A stretch of 64,000 nucleotides of DNA from positions 1,137,207-1,201,206 of the forward strand of contig NZ_LT593746.1 of the NCBI RefSeq assembly GCF_900089075.1. The letters are read 5' to 3'. The notes under the pieces are model-generated. The model had not been told where the DNA came from and ran no database searches. It saw nothing but the letters and a program-made list of their open reading frames with translations. The position numbers and the translations under genes were made by a program. This stretch comes from Vaginella massiliensis. GTDB taxonomy: Bacteria > Bacteroidota > Bacteroidia > Flavobacteriales > Weeksellaceae. Below, piece by piece: positions 18,894 to 30,300 of this stretch (positions within the stretch are counted from its first letter, which is position 1; each line of letters starts with the position of its first letter).

Positions 18894-20450
18894 ATGGCAG
18901 GAAGAAGACTAACTGGTCGTCAGAAGATGATCAACCTGATGTATCTAGTGTTCATTGCAATGATGGCATTGAACGTGGATCGTGAGGTATTGAGATCTTT
19001 TGAGAGTATCAATATAACATTAGAGGAATCAGCAAAATTGACCTCAGAAAATAATGGCACATTCTATCAACAAATAGAAAAGAAAGTTGCCGAAGATCCG
19101 TCTTACGCTGAAATCAATGATAAAGCGAAAAACATTCAAACCAAAACCAACGAGTTTGTTACCTATATCGATGGTTTGAAAAGAGAATTGATGGGTACCG
19201 ACTATGTTTCTGGAGCAGAAGAAACCGACTACAATGCTTTACAAGACACCGAGCCTTTGGTAAGATTATTATTCAAAGGAGGTAAAGGTGATAAAGGAAA
19301 CGAAAAAGGACAAGAATTGGTAGAGAAAATCAATGAATATAGAAATTTCCTTCTAGGATTCGTTGGAGTAGATGGTACTTCAAAAAATCGTGTCAATTCA
19401 ATATTCAATACCGAAGCCTCTCGTAATAAGAAAAATTGGTTGACCGAGAAATTCTATGAACAACCAATGGTTGCAGGTCTTACCAATTTAACCAAACTAC
19501 AAGTAGATGCCCGCACAGAAGAAGGGAATATCGTGCGTGATCTATTGGCAGGAAAACTGCAAGAGAAAATCGAGCTGAATGCCTTCGAAGGCTTGTTCTT
19601 ATCACCAGGCGTTGTAGAACAAGGTAAAGACGTAGCGTTGAATGTTGTTTTAGGTGCTTATGACAATAGCATCCAAGGAAATGTATCGACATCGGCAGGT
19701 TCTGCACCTATCGTAAATGGTAAAGCTACACTGAAGTTGAACACCTCGTCTGTAGGTATTCACAACCTCACTGGTAAGATTACTTACAATACCCCTGCAG
19801 GACCAAAAACTGTAGAGATTGTACCTTCTACCTACCAAGTAGTAGCCCAAACCTTAAACGTAAAAGCAGCTGAAATTATCGAGAAAGATCCAACAGGCGG
19901 GTCTATCGTTGCAGACAACTTACGTGTGGTTTATCGTGGTGTAGACAACCCAATTTCTGCAACCATCAACGGAGCAAACGGACCAGTAAGTTTATCAGGA
20001 TCATCGGGTAGCACTTCGGGTGCAGGTGCAAACAAATGGATTCACCGCCCTGGAGGAGGAAACGAAGTGGTGTTTACCGCAACAGCCAAAGCAAGTTCGG
20101 GTAAAACACTTACGGTACGAGAAACCTTCCGCATCAAACCTGTTCCGCCAGCACGAGGTAACATCCTAGGGCAAACCTCACAAGCAATCCCTGCAAACGG
20201 CTTAGCTTCGCAAACTGTTCGTATCGATTGGCCAGACTTCTTATTCCCAATCTCGGGTGAGGTAACCTCGTTCAACGTAAAAGTTCCAGGACAACCAACC
20301 GTAAGAGTCTCTGGAAACAAAATGAGTGGAGCAGCGGGCGCATTGAGCAAAGCTCAGAAAGGAGATGTCGTAGGTGTATTTGATATTAAATACAAAACAA
20401 ATGGTGGTCAAACAGGAGAAGCATCGAGTGTGACCATTGAAGTAAGATAA
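18894..20450 (+). CDS. gldM: T9SS motor/periplasmic shaft protein GldM (PorM)
   Basis: The 518-residue protein starts with MAGRRLTGRQKMINLMYLVF, where one membrane helix at about 13-32 anchors it beside GldL. The rest is periplasmic: a helical-bundle domain (to about residue 225) followed by three beta domains that span the periplasm and touch the GldK-GldN ring. The C-terminal domain ends in GGQTGEASSVTIEVR. Length and order are typical. It sits between gldL and gldN with a gap of only 16 bases to gldN. Confidence 0.95.
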   Translation: MAGRRLTGRQKMINLMYLVFIAMMALNVDREVLRSFESINITLEESAKLTSENNGTFYQQIEKKVAEDPSYAEINDKAKNIQTKTNEFVTYIDGLKRELMGTDYVSGAEETDYNALQDTEPLVRLLFKGGKGDKGNEKGQELVEKINEYRNFLLGFVGVDGTSKNRVNSIFNTEASRNKKNWLTEKFYEQPMVAGLTNLTKLQVDARTEEGNIVRDLLAGKLQEKIELNAFEGLFLSPGVVEQGKDVALNVVLGAYDNSIQGNVSTSAGSAPIVNGKATLKLNTSSVGIHNLTGKITYNTPAGPKTVEIVPSTYQVVAQTLNVKAAEIIEKDPTGGSIVADNLRVVYRGVDNPISATINGANGPVSLSGSSGSTSGAGANKWIHRPGGGNEVVFTATAKASSGKTLTVRETFRIKPVPPARGNILGQTSQAIPANGLASQTVRIDWPDFLFPISGEVTSFNVKVPGQPTVRVSGNKMSGAAGALSKAQKGDVVGVFDIKYKTNGGQTGEASSVTIEVR

Positions 20451-20466
20451 AATATAGAATAGAATT

Positions 20467-21369
20467 ATGAAAAATCTTTTGTTTGGATTAATGAGCTTAT
20501 TTTCTGTGGCAACATTTGCACAAAGCGTGTTGAATGCCAAGAGTCCAGAAGAATTAAGACAACAAAGAGCAAATCAATTTAAGGTTGATGTAGCAGGTGA
20601 TACGATCAGCACAGCAGAGAAACCATTAGAATATGGTTATACCGAAGATAAAGATGTGATCTGGTCTAAAGTCGTATGGGAAGTGATTGATCTAAACGAA
20701 AGATTGAATCAGCCCTACTATCGTCAAACCGATGGATTGGTTCAAGAGTCGGCATCCTTGTACGATGCTTTGGTAGAAGGAATACGCTCTGGTAAAATTA
20801 CAGAAGTCTACGATGACGAGTTCTTCAAAGAAAAAATGACTTATGAACAAATCATGGCTCGTGCCGAGAAAGTAGACACGCAACAGTTCTATTATGATAT
20901 GATAGAAGCTGGCGAAACACCCGACGAGGGCGCTATTTTCCGTTTCAATATAGATACGCAAGATATCAAAATGTTGAAGGTAAAAGGGATGTGGTACGTA
21001 GACAAACGTATTGGTGAGATGCGTTATCGCTTACTAGGACTTTCGATTATGGGACCAGATGCACAAACTTTGGGAACGGAGTTCAACGATGGGGAATATG
21101 TGGATTTGTTTTGGATTTGGTACCCAGGTGCCCGAGACGTATTGGCAAATTACAAAGTCTTCAATCCAAATAATTCATCGTCGAGTATCTCGTACGACGA
21201 TATGTTGAATGCTAGACGATTCTCTTCGGTAATCTACAAGGCACAAACTGCATATGGTAACCGTCCGATCGAAGATTATATACCAAAAGATGCCAAAGGT
21301 CAGCTAGAAGAAAATGATCGAATCAGAGAGAGTATTCTACAATCAGAAGCCGATATGTGGCATTATTAA
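20467..21369 (+). CDS. gldN: T9SS ring protein GldN (PorN)
   Basis: The 300-residue periplasmic protein has a Sec signal peptide (about 1-19, ending FAQ) and the GldN body: DVIWSKVVWEVIDLNERLNQ, then GMWYVDKRIGEMRYRLLG and the DLFWIWYPGARDVLA block. It binds GldK to form the ring under the outer membrane, and GldM touches it. It is the last gene of the operon, closed by a strong hairpin. A second gldN copy (gldO), as in Flavobacterium johnsoniae, is not present here. Confidence 0.95.
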   Translation: MKNLLFGLMSLFSVATFAQSVLNAKSPEELRQQRANQFKVDVAGDTISTAEKPLEYGYTEDKDVIWSKVVWEVIDLNERLNQPYYRQTDGLVQESASLYDALVEGIRSGKITEVYDDEFFKEKMTYEQIMARAEKVDTQQFYYDMIEAGETPDEGAIFRFNIDTQDIKMLKVKGMWYVDKRIGEMRYRLLGLSIMGPDAQTLGTEFNDGEYVDLFWIWYPGARDVLANYKVFNPNNSSSSISYDDMLNARRFSSVIYKAQTAYGNRPIEDYIPKDAKGQLEENDRIRESILQSEADMWHY

Positions 21370-21394
21370 TGAAATAATAAAGTATTCATCTATA

Positions 21395-21432
21395 AAAAAA
21401 ATCGTGAACGGTTAGCGTTCACGATTTTTTTA
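21395..21432 (+). terminator. Terminator of the gldKLMN operon
   Basis: ATCGTGAACG pairs with CGTTCACGAT around a five- to ten-base loop, flanked by an A run and a T run, 30 bases after the gldN stop. Confidence 0.85.
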
Positions 21433-21461
21433 TTAGGTAAGGGAGAATAATTGAAATCAAT

Positions 21462-21818
21462 ATGGTACCTAATCAATCGGGTGTTCAGCGATATGTTTTT
21501 GCTGGACTATATGACTCTAAAACCATGAGTGTTTATAGTACGGGTAAGATCACTATGGGAACCGATAAGTATTATCTTTCTGGTTATCGCCTTTTTGTGA
21601 AAGATGGAATAAAAACAATACACCTATACGTTGAAGTTGCATCTGTCAATCAGTCGGCATATCCAATTTTCATGTTCTGTTACATTAAACTTATTGATGG
21701 TGAATTTATTAAATTTTGTTTGCTGATACAAGTTTTTGAGAATACAAATAAAAGAAAAAAGTGGTCGAATTCGACCACTTTTAAAATCTCATTATACCAC
21801 CGTTATTATAAATATTAG
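21462..21818 (+). pseudogene. Broken copy of the fibre-like gene at 22914
   Basis: The 118-codon frame shares a central block with the intact gene at 22914-23708: STGKITMGTDKYYLSGYRL versus NTGKITMGTEKYDLSGYRL, then FVKDGIKT and VEVAS(V/A)NQ. The N-terminal signal peptide and beta part, and the C-terminal coiled coil, are missing. After about 21670 similarity stops, and the frame runs on through a perfect palindrome. It has no signal peptide and no good ribosome-binding site. It is best read as the residue of a duplication, the other copy lying beyond the acyltransferase. Confidence 0.75.
21758..21784 (+). terminator. Perfect palindrome, probable terminator
   Basis: AAGTGGTCGAATTCGACCACTT is a loop-free 22-base palindrome preceded by A and followed by T residues. 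It lies inside the open frame of the broken fibre gene and ahead of the acyltransferase promoter. Confidence 0.65.
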
Positions 21819-21826
21819 ATTTTATT

Positions 21827-21856
21827 TTGGTTTATTTTAACTTTTTTTTACATTTG
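21827..21856 (+). promoter_or_regulatory. Acyltransferase promoter (-33/-7)
   Basis: TTG at 21827-21829 and TACATTTG at 21849-21856 are 19 bases apart, an exact fit to the Bacteroidota consensus, 12 bases before the ATG. It probably drives the acyltransferase and the genes after it. Confidence 0.75.
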
Positions 21857-21867
21857 CCTAATACGTT

Positions 21868-22917
21868 ATGAACCAACTACCTAACCTAACTCAATTAAGA
21901 TTCTTTCTTGCTTCTTTGGTTATATTATTTCATATGGCTGAATTTTGTAAAAGTAGAGGTTTCCCATATTATGATGGATTGTCTATATTCTTTAAGGGTA
22001 CAGAAGCCGTATATGTATTTTTTGCTCTAAGTGGATTTTTAATTATCAGAAATCTTATTCAAGAAAAAACAAAAACGAATACTATAAATTTAAAACAATT
22101 CTATAGAAATCGAATTTTAAGAATATTTCCTTTATACTATTTAATCCTATTTTTTGGATTTGTTTACTACAATTTTATTATTCAATTATTCGGATACTCA
22201 AATGATAGTGATTATAATTTATTAAAAGGCTTGTTTCTTGGAATTACTTTATTCGCAAATATTTTAGCGACATTCAAACCTGGTGGAATTTTAGAAATTT
22301 TATGGTCTATAGCTATTGAAGAACAATTTTACTTATTTGTTGCGCCTATATTCTTATTGATCAATAAAAACAATATTTTAAAATTCTTGATTTTATTTAC
22401 CATTATTTATTTTATAATTTATCATATTCCAGTATTAGAATTATTTCGAAAATATAGCATGTTATTTTATTATTTTTCTGCCGGAGGTGTTTTTTCTTAT
22501 ATTTCATTATTCTCTCGTTTCAAAATAAATAATTATCTAAAAGCTATTATTTTAATTCTTTTTATAACTTTATTAACGACGGATTTTTTTGTAAAAAGCT
22601 TAGACACTTTATTCTATCATTTAATATGTACAGTAATTTTTTCAAGTTCTATCTATATTTTATCATTACAGCCATATAAATTTTTAAATAATTCTTTATT
22701 AAAACATCTTGGCAAAATATCCTATGGATTATATATGTACCATGCGATCGTATTCCAAGTTTTAGGGTTTGTATTTTTAAAATTCACTCATTTAAATTCG
22801 AACTTATTTATTATCCTTTTCTATTCTCTAGTCTTTATTCTAACAATTGTAGTGTCTGCAATTTCTTATAAATATTTTGAAAAACCATTTCTTAAGTTAA
22901 AAATCAAATCAATATGA
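21868..22917 (+). CDS. Acyltransferase 3 family membrane protein
   Basis: The 349-residue protein has about ten membrane helices and the N-terminal family motif LRFFLASLVILFHMAEF, with the conserved His of acyltransferase 3 (OafA/NodX-like). An Arg-containing YRNRILRIFPLYYL segment follows. These enzymes O-acetylate sugars of lipopolysaccharide, capsule or other surface glycans at the inner membrane. The gene is AT-richer than the gld operon. It stands between two copies of the fibre-like gene, so it may have been inserted or caught in a duplication. Its stop overlaps the next start by four bases (ATGA), which suggests they are read together. Confidence 0.85.
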   Translation: MNQLPNLTQLRFFLASLVILFHMAEFCKSRGFPYYDGLSIFFKGTEAVYVFFALSGFLIIRNLIQEKTKTNTINLKQFYRNRILRIFPLYYLILFFGFVYYNFIIQLFGYSNDSDYNLLKGLFLGITLFANILATFKPGGILEILWSIAIEEQFYLFVAPIFLLINKNNILKFLILFTIIYFIIYHIPVLELFRKYSMLFYYFSAGGVFSYISLFSRFKINNYLKAIILILFITLLTTDFFVKSLDTLFYHLICTVIFSSSIYILSLQPYKFLNNSLLKHLGKISYGLYMYHAIVFQVLGFVFLKFTHLNSNLFIILFYSLVFILTIVVSAISYKYFEKPFLKLKIKSI

Positions 22918-23708
22918 AAAACCTTTACTTCTCTTTTTTTATTTTTTTAGCATTAAATCTTAATGCTCAATATTTTTCAACAACTAGTAGTTCTACTAAT
23001 TATAATTCTACTATTAATCATGCGGGGCAAATCAACATTGGAAATCGCCCATTGAACAATACCTGGTTCACGGCTACTTTGCAATTAGGTAAAAGTAACA
23101 ACGAAATGGTAACTATGAATATAGCTAACTCAGTAGGAGCTTTACAATTTTTCTTAGCAGGAAAACAATGGGAGGGATCTGATAAGGCCATGCCTGGAGA
23201 TGCTGTTTGGAAAATGATGAGTGGCAAAAACATGATTTTCAATTTCAGTGGCCAACCTTCTTCAAGTTCATTATATAATGCAACAAACGTACAAACATAT
23301 TCATTCAGTGCTGATAATAACTTCAATATTTTAAATGTTTATAACACAGGTAAAATTACCATGGGGACAGAAAAATATGATCTTTCAGGGTATCGCCTTT
23401 TTGTTAAAGATGGAATAAAAACAGAACGCTTAAAAGTTGAAGTAGCTTCTGCTAATCAGTGGGCAGATCACGTTTTTAATGACGATTATAATCTAATGCC
23501 ATTAAATGAGGTTAAAAGTTTTATAAATGCAAATAAACATTTACCTAACATTCCTTCAGCTAAAGATGTTGTTGCCGATGGAGGTATAGAACAGGGCGAG
23601 TTGAATGCTAAACTCTTAGAAAAAATTGAAGAGTTAACACTTCATTTGATTCAGCAAAATGAAAAGATAGAATTACTACAAAAAGAATTAGAAATGCTTA
23701 AAAAGTAA
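22914..23708 (+). CDS. Secreted fibre-like protein with C-terminal coiled coil
   Basis: The 264-residue protein has a signal peptide (about 1-19, ending NAQ) and a beta-rich body with Asn/Ser-rich stretches. The block GKITMGTEKYDLSGYRLFVK follows, then the conserved NKHLPNIPSAKDV and a C-terminal coiled coil of about 45 residues (EKIEELTLHLIQQNEKIELL). This layout is found in Bacteroidota proteins often labelled tail-fibre or S74-like, many of them next to Rhs genes. No peptidase S74 catalytic residues are obvious. It is probably an exported trimeric fibre. The start overlaps the acyltransferase stop and the next gene starts five bases after the stop. Confidence 0.75.
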   Translation: MKNLYFSFFIFLALNLNAQYFSTTSSSTNYNSTINHAGQINIGNRPLNNTWFTATLQLGKSNNEMVTMNIANSVGALQFFLAGKQWEGSDKAMPGDAVWKMMSGKNMIFNFSGQPSSSSLYNATNVQTYSFSADNNFNILNVYNTGKITMGTEKYDLSGYRLFVKDGIKTERLKVEVASANQWADHVFNDDYNLMPLNEVKSFINANKHLPNIPSAKDVVADGGIEQGELNAKLLEKIEELTLHLIQQNEKIELLQKELEMLKK

Positions 23709-23713
23709 ATTCT

Positions 23714-24337
23714 ATGAAGTTTTTATTTTCTTTTACAGCTCTTTTGCTGACCTTTTCTATGTATGCTCAGAGAGTAATTAATAGCACCCAAACTCCTAAT
23801 CAAAATGTACACGATCGTCAATCTGTAAATTTCGAAAACGGGGCACAGATAACGGCATCAGGTACATCTACGTATTTTGCTTTTACAGACTCCAATACAG
23901 ATGGTGTTCCTGATTATGATGTTGAATTGACTTCCAATAAATTGAATTTTGAATATGATGAGGCCGGAAATCAAATAAAGAGATTTTTAACGATTGTTAT
24001 TGTTTCTCATAGACCAAATGATGCAGGAGAAGAAGATATAGTTTATGATGAAATAGCCTTTCTTAATGAACCTGACGAACTAAACATTATAACATTTGAT
24101 GTCTTTCCTAATCCAACAACTGGTCCTCTTACAATAAAATGGAATAACACAAATGTTAAGATTACAGACGTTCAAATTTATGATTTAACAGGAAGTCTGA
24201 TGTCTAATATTTCAAAAAACAATAGAGGGGATTCTAATGTAGAATTGAATATTTCTAACCTTTCAACTGGAATCTATATGTTACGATTTGTCACCTCTGA
24301 AAATGAGGTTATCAGCCGAAAAATTATAAAAAAATAA
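23714..24337 (+). CDS. Small secreted protein with YD-like motif and T9SS sorting domain
   Basis: The 207-residue protein has a signal peptide (about 1-18, ending YAQ), a beta-rich middle with one YD-repeat-like segment, YDEAGNQIKR (about residue 81), and a C-terminal type A T9SS sorting domain. That domain runs from VFPNPTTGPLTIKW through GIYMLRFVTS to KIIKK. It should be exported to the cell surface by T9SS. It sits five bases after the fibre-like gene and 27 before the Rhs giant, so the three look like one unit. The lone YD motif beside a protein with dozens of YD repeats suggests a shared partner or origin; this is inference. Confidence 0.8.
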   Translation: MKFLFSFTALLLTFSMYAQRVINSTQTPNQNVHDRQSVNFENGAQITASGTSTYFAFTDSNTDGVPDYDVELTSNKLNFEYDEAGNQIKRFLTIVIVSHRPNDAGEEDIVYDEIAFLNEPDELNIITFDVFPNPTTGPLTIKWNNTNVKITDVQIYDLTGSLMSNISKNNRGDSNVELNISNLSTGIYMLRFVTSENEVISRKIIKK

Positions 24338-24364
24338 TCTATCTAAACCATAGACCTTATTATT

Positions 24365-27300
24365 ATGAGAAAATATTTTATTTTCTTACTTGCTTTTGTT
24401 TTGTATTTAAGCAATGTTTCTGCCCAACAAACTTTTCATGATACGACTGGAAATATTGAAGTAGATGGAGGTGGACAATTAAATTTCACACTTCCTATCG
24501 CTCTACCTCCAGGTATTAAAAAAGTTGCTCCACAAATTAATTTGGTATACACCAGTAATTCTGCTAATGGAATCGCTGGTTATGGTTGGAATTTATCTGG
24601 ATTGACCAATATATCAAGAACTGGAAAAAATTTAGAAAAAGACGGAGAATCAAAATCATTTGATTTGTCCTATTCTGATTTTTACCAATTTAATGGACAA
24701 AGATTGATTCTAAAATCTGGAGAATATGGTAAAGACGGAGCTCTATATACCACCGAGAATTTTTCAAATGCTTTAATCAAGTCACACGGTACAATAACTG
24801 GAAAAAATTGGCAAGGACCAGAATACTTTGAAGTTACTTTCGAAGACGGTTCACAAGCTTGGTATGGTGCCACTGCATCAGGAGAAAGTACTGCTAGAAC
24901 TCCTGTAGAATATAATATCGTAAAGTGGATTGATGCACAAAGCAATTACATTACCTATACTTACACGCAAAGTAATAATGTTTCTTTAATAAGTAAAATT
25001 AGTTGGGGAGGAAATGAATCATTGGGTAAAGCACATTTTAACTCTATTGTGTTTGTTTATGACACTCGTAAACTTCCAGAAACTACAATTTTGAATGGAA
25101 ATGGACAAGGCATTAAATTAATACAAAATAAAATACTGAGTTCTGTAACAGTAAACGCTGTAAATAAGCAATTTAAAAAATATGCTATAGAATATGGAGA
25201 GTATCCATATACAAATTATCAATATATAAAGACGATTAAAGAGTTCAATGCTCAAAATGAAATAGCTAATCCGATCGAATTTTCATATCAAGATTTAGAA
25301 TCCAAAACATGGAAAACAACCAATATTAAAGATGCTAACCATGACAATAAAAAGGGTGAATTATACGGAGATTTTGATGGAGATGGGGAATTAGATTTAA
25401 TTATAAATGATAATAAAAACATTTACTTATATAAAAGTGTTTTTAAAACAAGCAATCCTCAGAAAGTTTTAATTGGAAATTTAAGTAATTTAAACACCGT
25501 TAATCTAAAATTAGCTACTACAGGATCAATAAAATCTCTAGATAACAATGTAATTCCTAAAACGTCTATTGTTTTGTTAGATCAAGTTCCAGCGAACGGT
25601 TACAATAAAAGAGATTTAGATATCTATGTGTACACTTTAGATAATGTTACAAATCAATTAAAATTAGAATTCAAAAAGGTTTTATCTGCATCCCATTATG
25701 ATATGAGTGGGGAATTTGGAGACCCTACTGTTCCTATTGAGCCAGGAATGGTCAATTTATACACTACATACAATTCCTATTTAGACTCTTTAGGCTCAAT
25801 TGATGTTGACGGAAACAGTTTATCGGAATTAATGTTGCAAGTAAAAACCATAACTTGTGAAACTCAATACGGTAATACAATTGAAGGTCCTGGAGGTATA
25901 GGTATAGGAGGTGTAAATATACAAGGACCTTTATGCACAGATTATAAATCTACATATGTTTTAAATATAAATGAAGATGTCAATCTCAATATTGGTCAAG
26001 CATACAATAATTTATTAAATGAATATATAGAAGGTGATTTCGACGGAGATGGAATTACAGATTATTTAAAAATAAACAACAATACTAAAAAAGCTAATCT
26101 AGCATTCTTCACTAAGTCAAATAATAATTCCACCAGATATATGACTTCCCAATCATTCAATCCTATAATTGGAAATTTTGATGGAGTCGTTTCTAATGCT
26201 GTTGCTGGAGATTTTAATGGGGATGGAAAAACTGATTTATTGATCCCTAAAGAAGATAAAAAATCTGATTGGTATTTGTTTTTATCTAATGGAAAAGGAT
26301 TTGAACCCGCTGAACTAAAGTCAAATTTAACTTATTTTTCTAAAGAATATGTTGCGACTGATGTTGGGAAACATAATCGTTTTCCTGAAAGTACATGTGT
26401 TTTCCATACAGGAACGCACTATGAGTATAAAACATTAGACCTAAACAATGATGGTCGAAGTGAATTAGTAGTTAATAAAATTATAGTTAAAAATCATGAA
26501 TGGCGAAATCACTACGATCAAGAACATACCCAAGTATTAACTTCAGTATATTCAACGATTGAATCCTCAAACCATTCATTAACATTCAACCTTATTTCAC
26601 AAAAGTCGCATAATTTTGATAATATGGTTGTACCTTTTAGCATCTCACATATCGAAGGGGAGTTGGTAGTTCTAGGTAAGCCTGATGATTGCGGAAAATA
26701 TGATTGTGAATCTTTTATTTACATCAAAGTAGGTGGGTATAATGATTTAGCTCCTATGCGTCGCATGAGTAGCATCAAACAAGGAGGTATCATAACAAAC
26801 GCTGTCTATAAACCTCTAGATGCCAGTAGTGATAGCAATTTCTACAAAGCTGAATCGTTGACTTATCCTTATTTTGAGCCTCAACGCATGCCAGAAAACT
26901 ATGTTATAGCTCAACTACAACAAGATAATAAAAAGCAAGATTTCTTGTACAGAGGCATGATGGTTCATTTACAAGGAAAAGGTTCACTAGGTTTTAGACA
27001 AATGGCTCGTTCTTCTTGGTACACCAATGGATTCGAAAATACAAAAGTCTGGTCAGTTATAGAACGAGATTCTAATATAGAAGGAAATGAGTCAAAAAAT
27101 TGGGCAATAAAAACCAATAACGATCCAAGTAAAATTTTCACTACAAACTTTACAACATCAAATGCTGATCTAATTTCATATTCTACCACTGACTATTTAT
27201 TCGAGTATTACAAGGATGGAGTAAAATTAAGTGTTAAACCCACTGCAGCCACACCCAATCTTATCACAGCGATTGTTCCGAAAAAAGTAACCTCTTTAGA

Positions 27301-30300
27301 TAACCTAACTAAGGTAAATACAGTAGAAACATTCGAATACAACCAATATTATTTACCTACTAAATCGGTTACAAACGTAAACAATGGTTATAGCTTAACT
27401 ACTAAAAACTTCTACTATGCGAATAACCCTAATGGTATAGGTAAAGATTATTACATTGGCAGACCAACAGGACAAGTAATTGAAACTACAGCGTATGGTA
27501 ATTCTATGAGAAATGGAGAGTTTTATTATTACACAAATAATTTACTCACTAGAATTGAGAAAGAAGATCGAAATGCAGAATATTATATAATAGAAAACTT
27601 TGTATACGATGGTTTTGGAAATGTAATTCAAAAAACAATCTCAAATAATGAAGATGGTCTAACTAAAACCACAAAATCAAGTTATGATGCACGTGGAAGA
27701 TTTGTTATACGAGCAACAGACAATCTAAACATCTCAACTAATTTTACTTTTAATGATTGGGGACAATTGTTAACAGAAACCGATACGTATGGTAACAAAA
27801 CAACCAATACCTATGACAATTGGGGGAAATTAATTACATCACATCATAATTTAACTGGAACCACAAGTTATAGTTATGAAAAAGATTCTAATGGAAATAT
27901 TATTGTCACAGAAAATGATCCTATCGGTAATTACAAAAAAACTTTTACTAACAAATACCAACAACAATATAAAGTAGAAACCAAAGGGTTTAACACGAAT
28001 TCAATTGTTAATAAGGAAGTTCATTACGATGCAATTGGTCGGAAAATAAGAGAAAGTGAACCTTATTATAATGGCGAAACTATTAAATACAACACCATTG
28101 TCTATGATGACAGTGTTTACCCCGCAAAAATAACAGCCACATCTTTTACTGGAAAAATAGTATCAACCTCTATTAATGGTTTAGTGACAACCACAAAAGA
28201 AGAAAATGGATACAATAGAACCACAACCCAAGAAACTGATGCTTTAGGAAATGTAATAAAAACTACCGACCCAGGAGGAACAATAACGTATAAATACAAT
28301 GCGGTAGGACAACAAATATCTGCTACGTATGGTAATAATATTGTAACTACTAAATATGATCACTGGGGACGAAAATCAGAATTTCATGATCCGTCAAATG
28401 GTTTGTATAAATATACCTATAATGGTCTAGGTGATGTCATAAAATTAGAAAGTCCCAAAGGAATTAAGACCTTTACTTATAATACCAAAGGACAATTAAC
28501 CAATCAAAAGGAAGTCGCTAACGATAGTAGCACCAACAAAAACATCAATTTCACCTACAATACCAAAGGTGCATTGACCCGTAAAACAGGTACTATAAAA
28601 AATGCTAAAGGTACAAATGAAACCTATACCACCAACCTTACGTATGACACCAACGGGCGATTAGCTTCATCAACACAATTACATAACAGCAGGCAATTTA
28701 TAGATAAAGGATTTGTCTTTGATGAATTTGGTCGTGTGACGAGTTATAGAAAAGAACTTGTTTCTGGTTCAACAATAACAGCTGTTGATATCGAAAACGT
28801 ATATCATGCGTGGAGCGGTGCTTTGTATCAAATAAAAGATAAAAACACAGGGCGTATTTTGTGGCAGTTAAACGAAGTTCTTGCTGGAGGACAAGTGACC
28901 AAAGCAAAACTCGGACACACTTCTATCACCAATCTTTACGATGCTAATAATTTTCTGAGTTCTACTAAACATTTATCAAGTGGATTGAATATGGGAGGTA
29001 ACACGGTAATTGACATCAACTATCAGTTCAATGCTATCAAAAATGAATTGAATTGGAGAAAAAGAGCAGGTGATTTTAATATAGAGGAATCGTTTGTGTA
29101 TGATGATAATAATCGACTGACCAATTGGACCAACCCTACCAATGGTCTAATGCATTTCAACGCTTACGATGAAAAAGGACGAATCATCGAAAACAACCAA
29201 TTGGGTAAAATAGCGTATCCATCAAGTGGTAAAATCTACCAACCTACCGAAGTGGAGTTGAACAACGAGGGTAACAACTATTATAACCGTGAACTAATCC
29301 AACAAATCAGCTACAACGAAAACAACGATCCCGTGTATATAGACGGTGTATTGGGTGATGCTGTATTCTCTTACGGTTTGAGCAATATGCGTCAAAAAGT
29401 TACCTATGGTGGTAACTTTACCCAAGCGACAGATGGTAATTTTACCAAGTTGTACGACGAAACAGGAAGTTTCGAAGTAGTTATTGACCACCAAACGGGA
29501 CAAGAAAAACACATCATTTACATAGGCGGTTCTCCTTATGAGTCAAACATTCTCTATGTGAAAAATTTCACCCAAACCGCTGGTGAATACCATTTCTTAC
29601 ACAAAGATTATTTGGGCAGTATTTTGGCAATTACCAACCAAAACGGTACCAAGACAGAACAACGCCACTATGATGCATGGGGTAATTTTACCCACCTCAA
29701 ATTGGGTAACAATGCAACTGTGACAGATCCTAATGCCATGATGCAATTGGCAGACCAGCTATTGATCGACCGAGGATATACCAGTCACGAACATTTCTTA
29801 GAATTGGGCATCATTCACATGAATGGTCGCTTGTACGACCCTATTCTTAGAAGATTCCTCAATGCAGACGAAAATATACAAGACCCAACCAATACCCAGA
29901 ATTACAACAAATACGGGTATGTATTCAATAATCCATTATTATTCAATGATCCAAGCGGAGAGTTTGCATTTTTAATACCAATGATAGGTATATTTGCTGC
30001 AAAGCTGGTTGGGGCGGCTGTGATTGGAGCAGCTATTGGCCTTGCAGCTTATAGTATAGGTGTTGCAATCAATGGAGGTAAATGGCAGTTAAAGGCTGCT
30101 CTAAAGTCCACTATGTGGGGTGCAATATCCGGGGCGGTAACGTTTGGTATAGGCAGTGTATTCTCCAGTGCAGGAACTGGTGCGTTTACTGCAATTGGAG
30201 ATGCTCTTAATAATGCAGGTGTTTTAGGCTTGGTAAAAGCCGGTACGCATGCCGTAGCACAAGGCGTGATGTCTTTGGCACAAGGAGGTAATTTTTCTCA

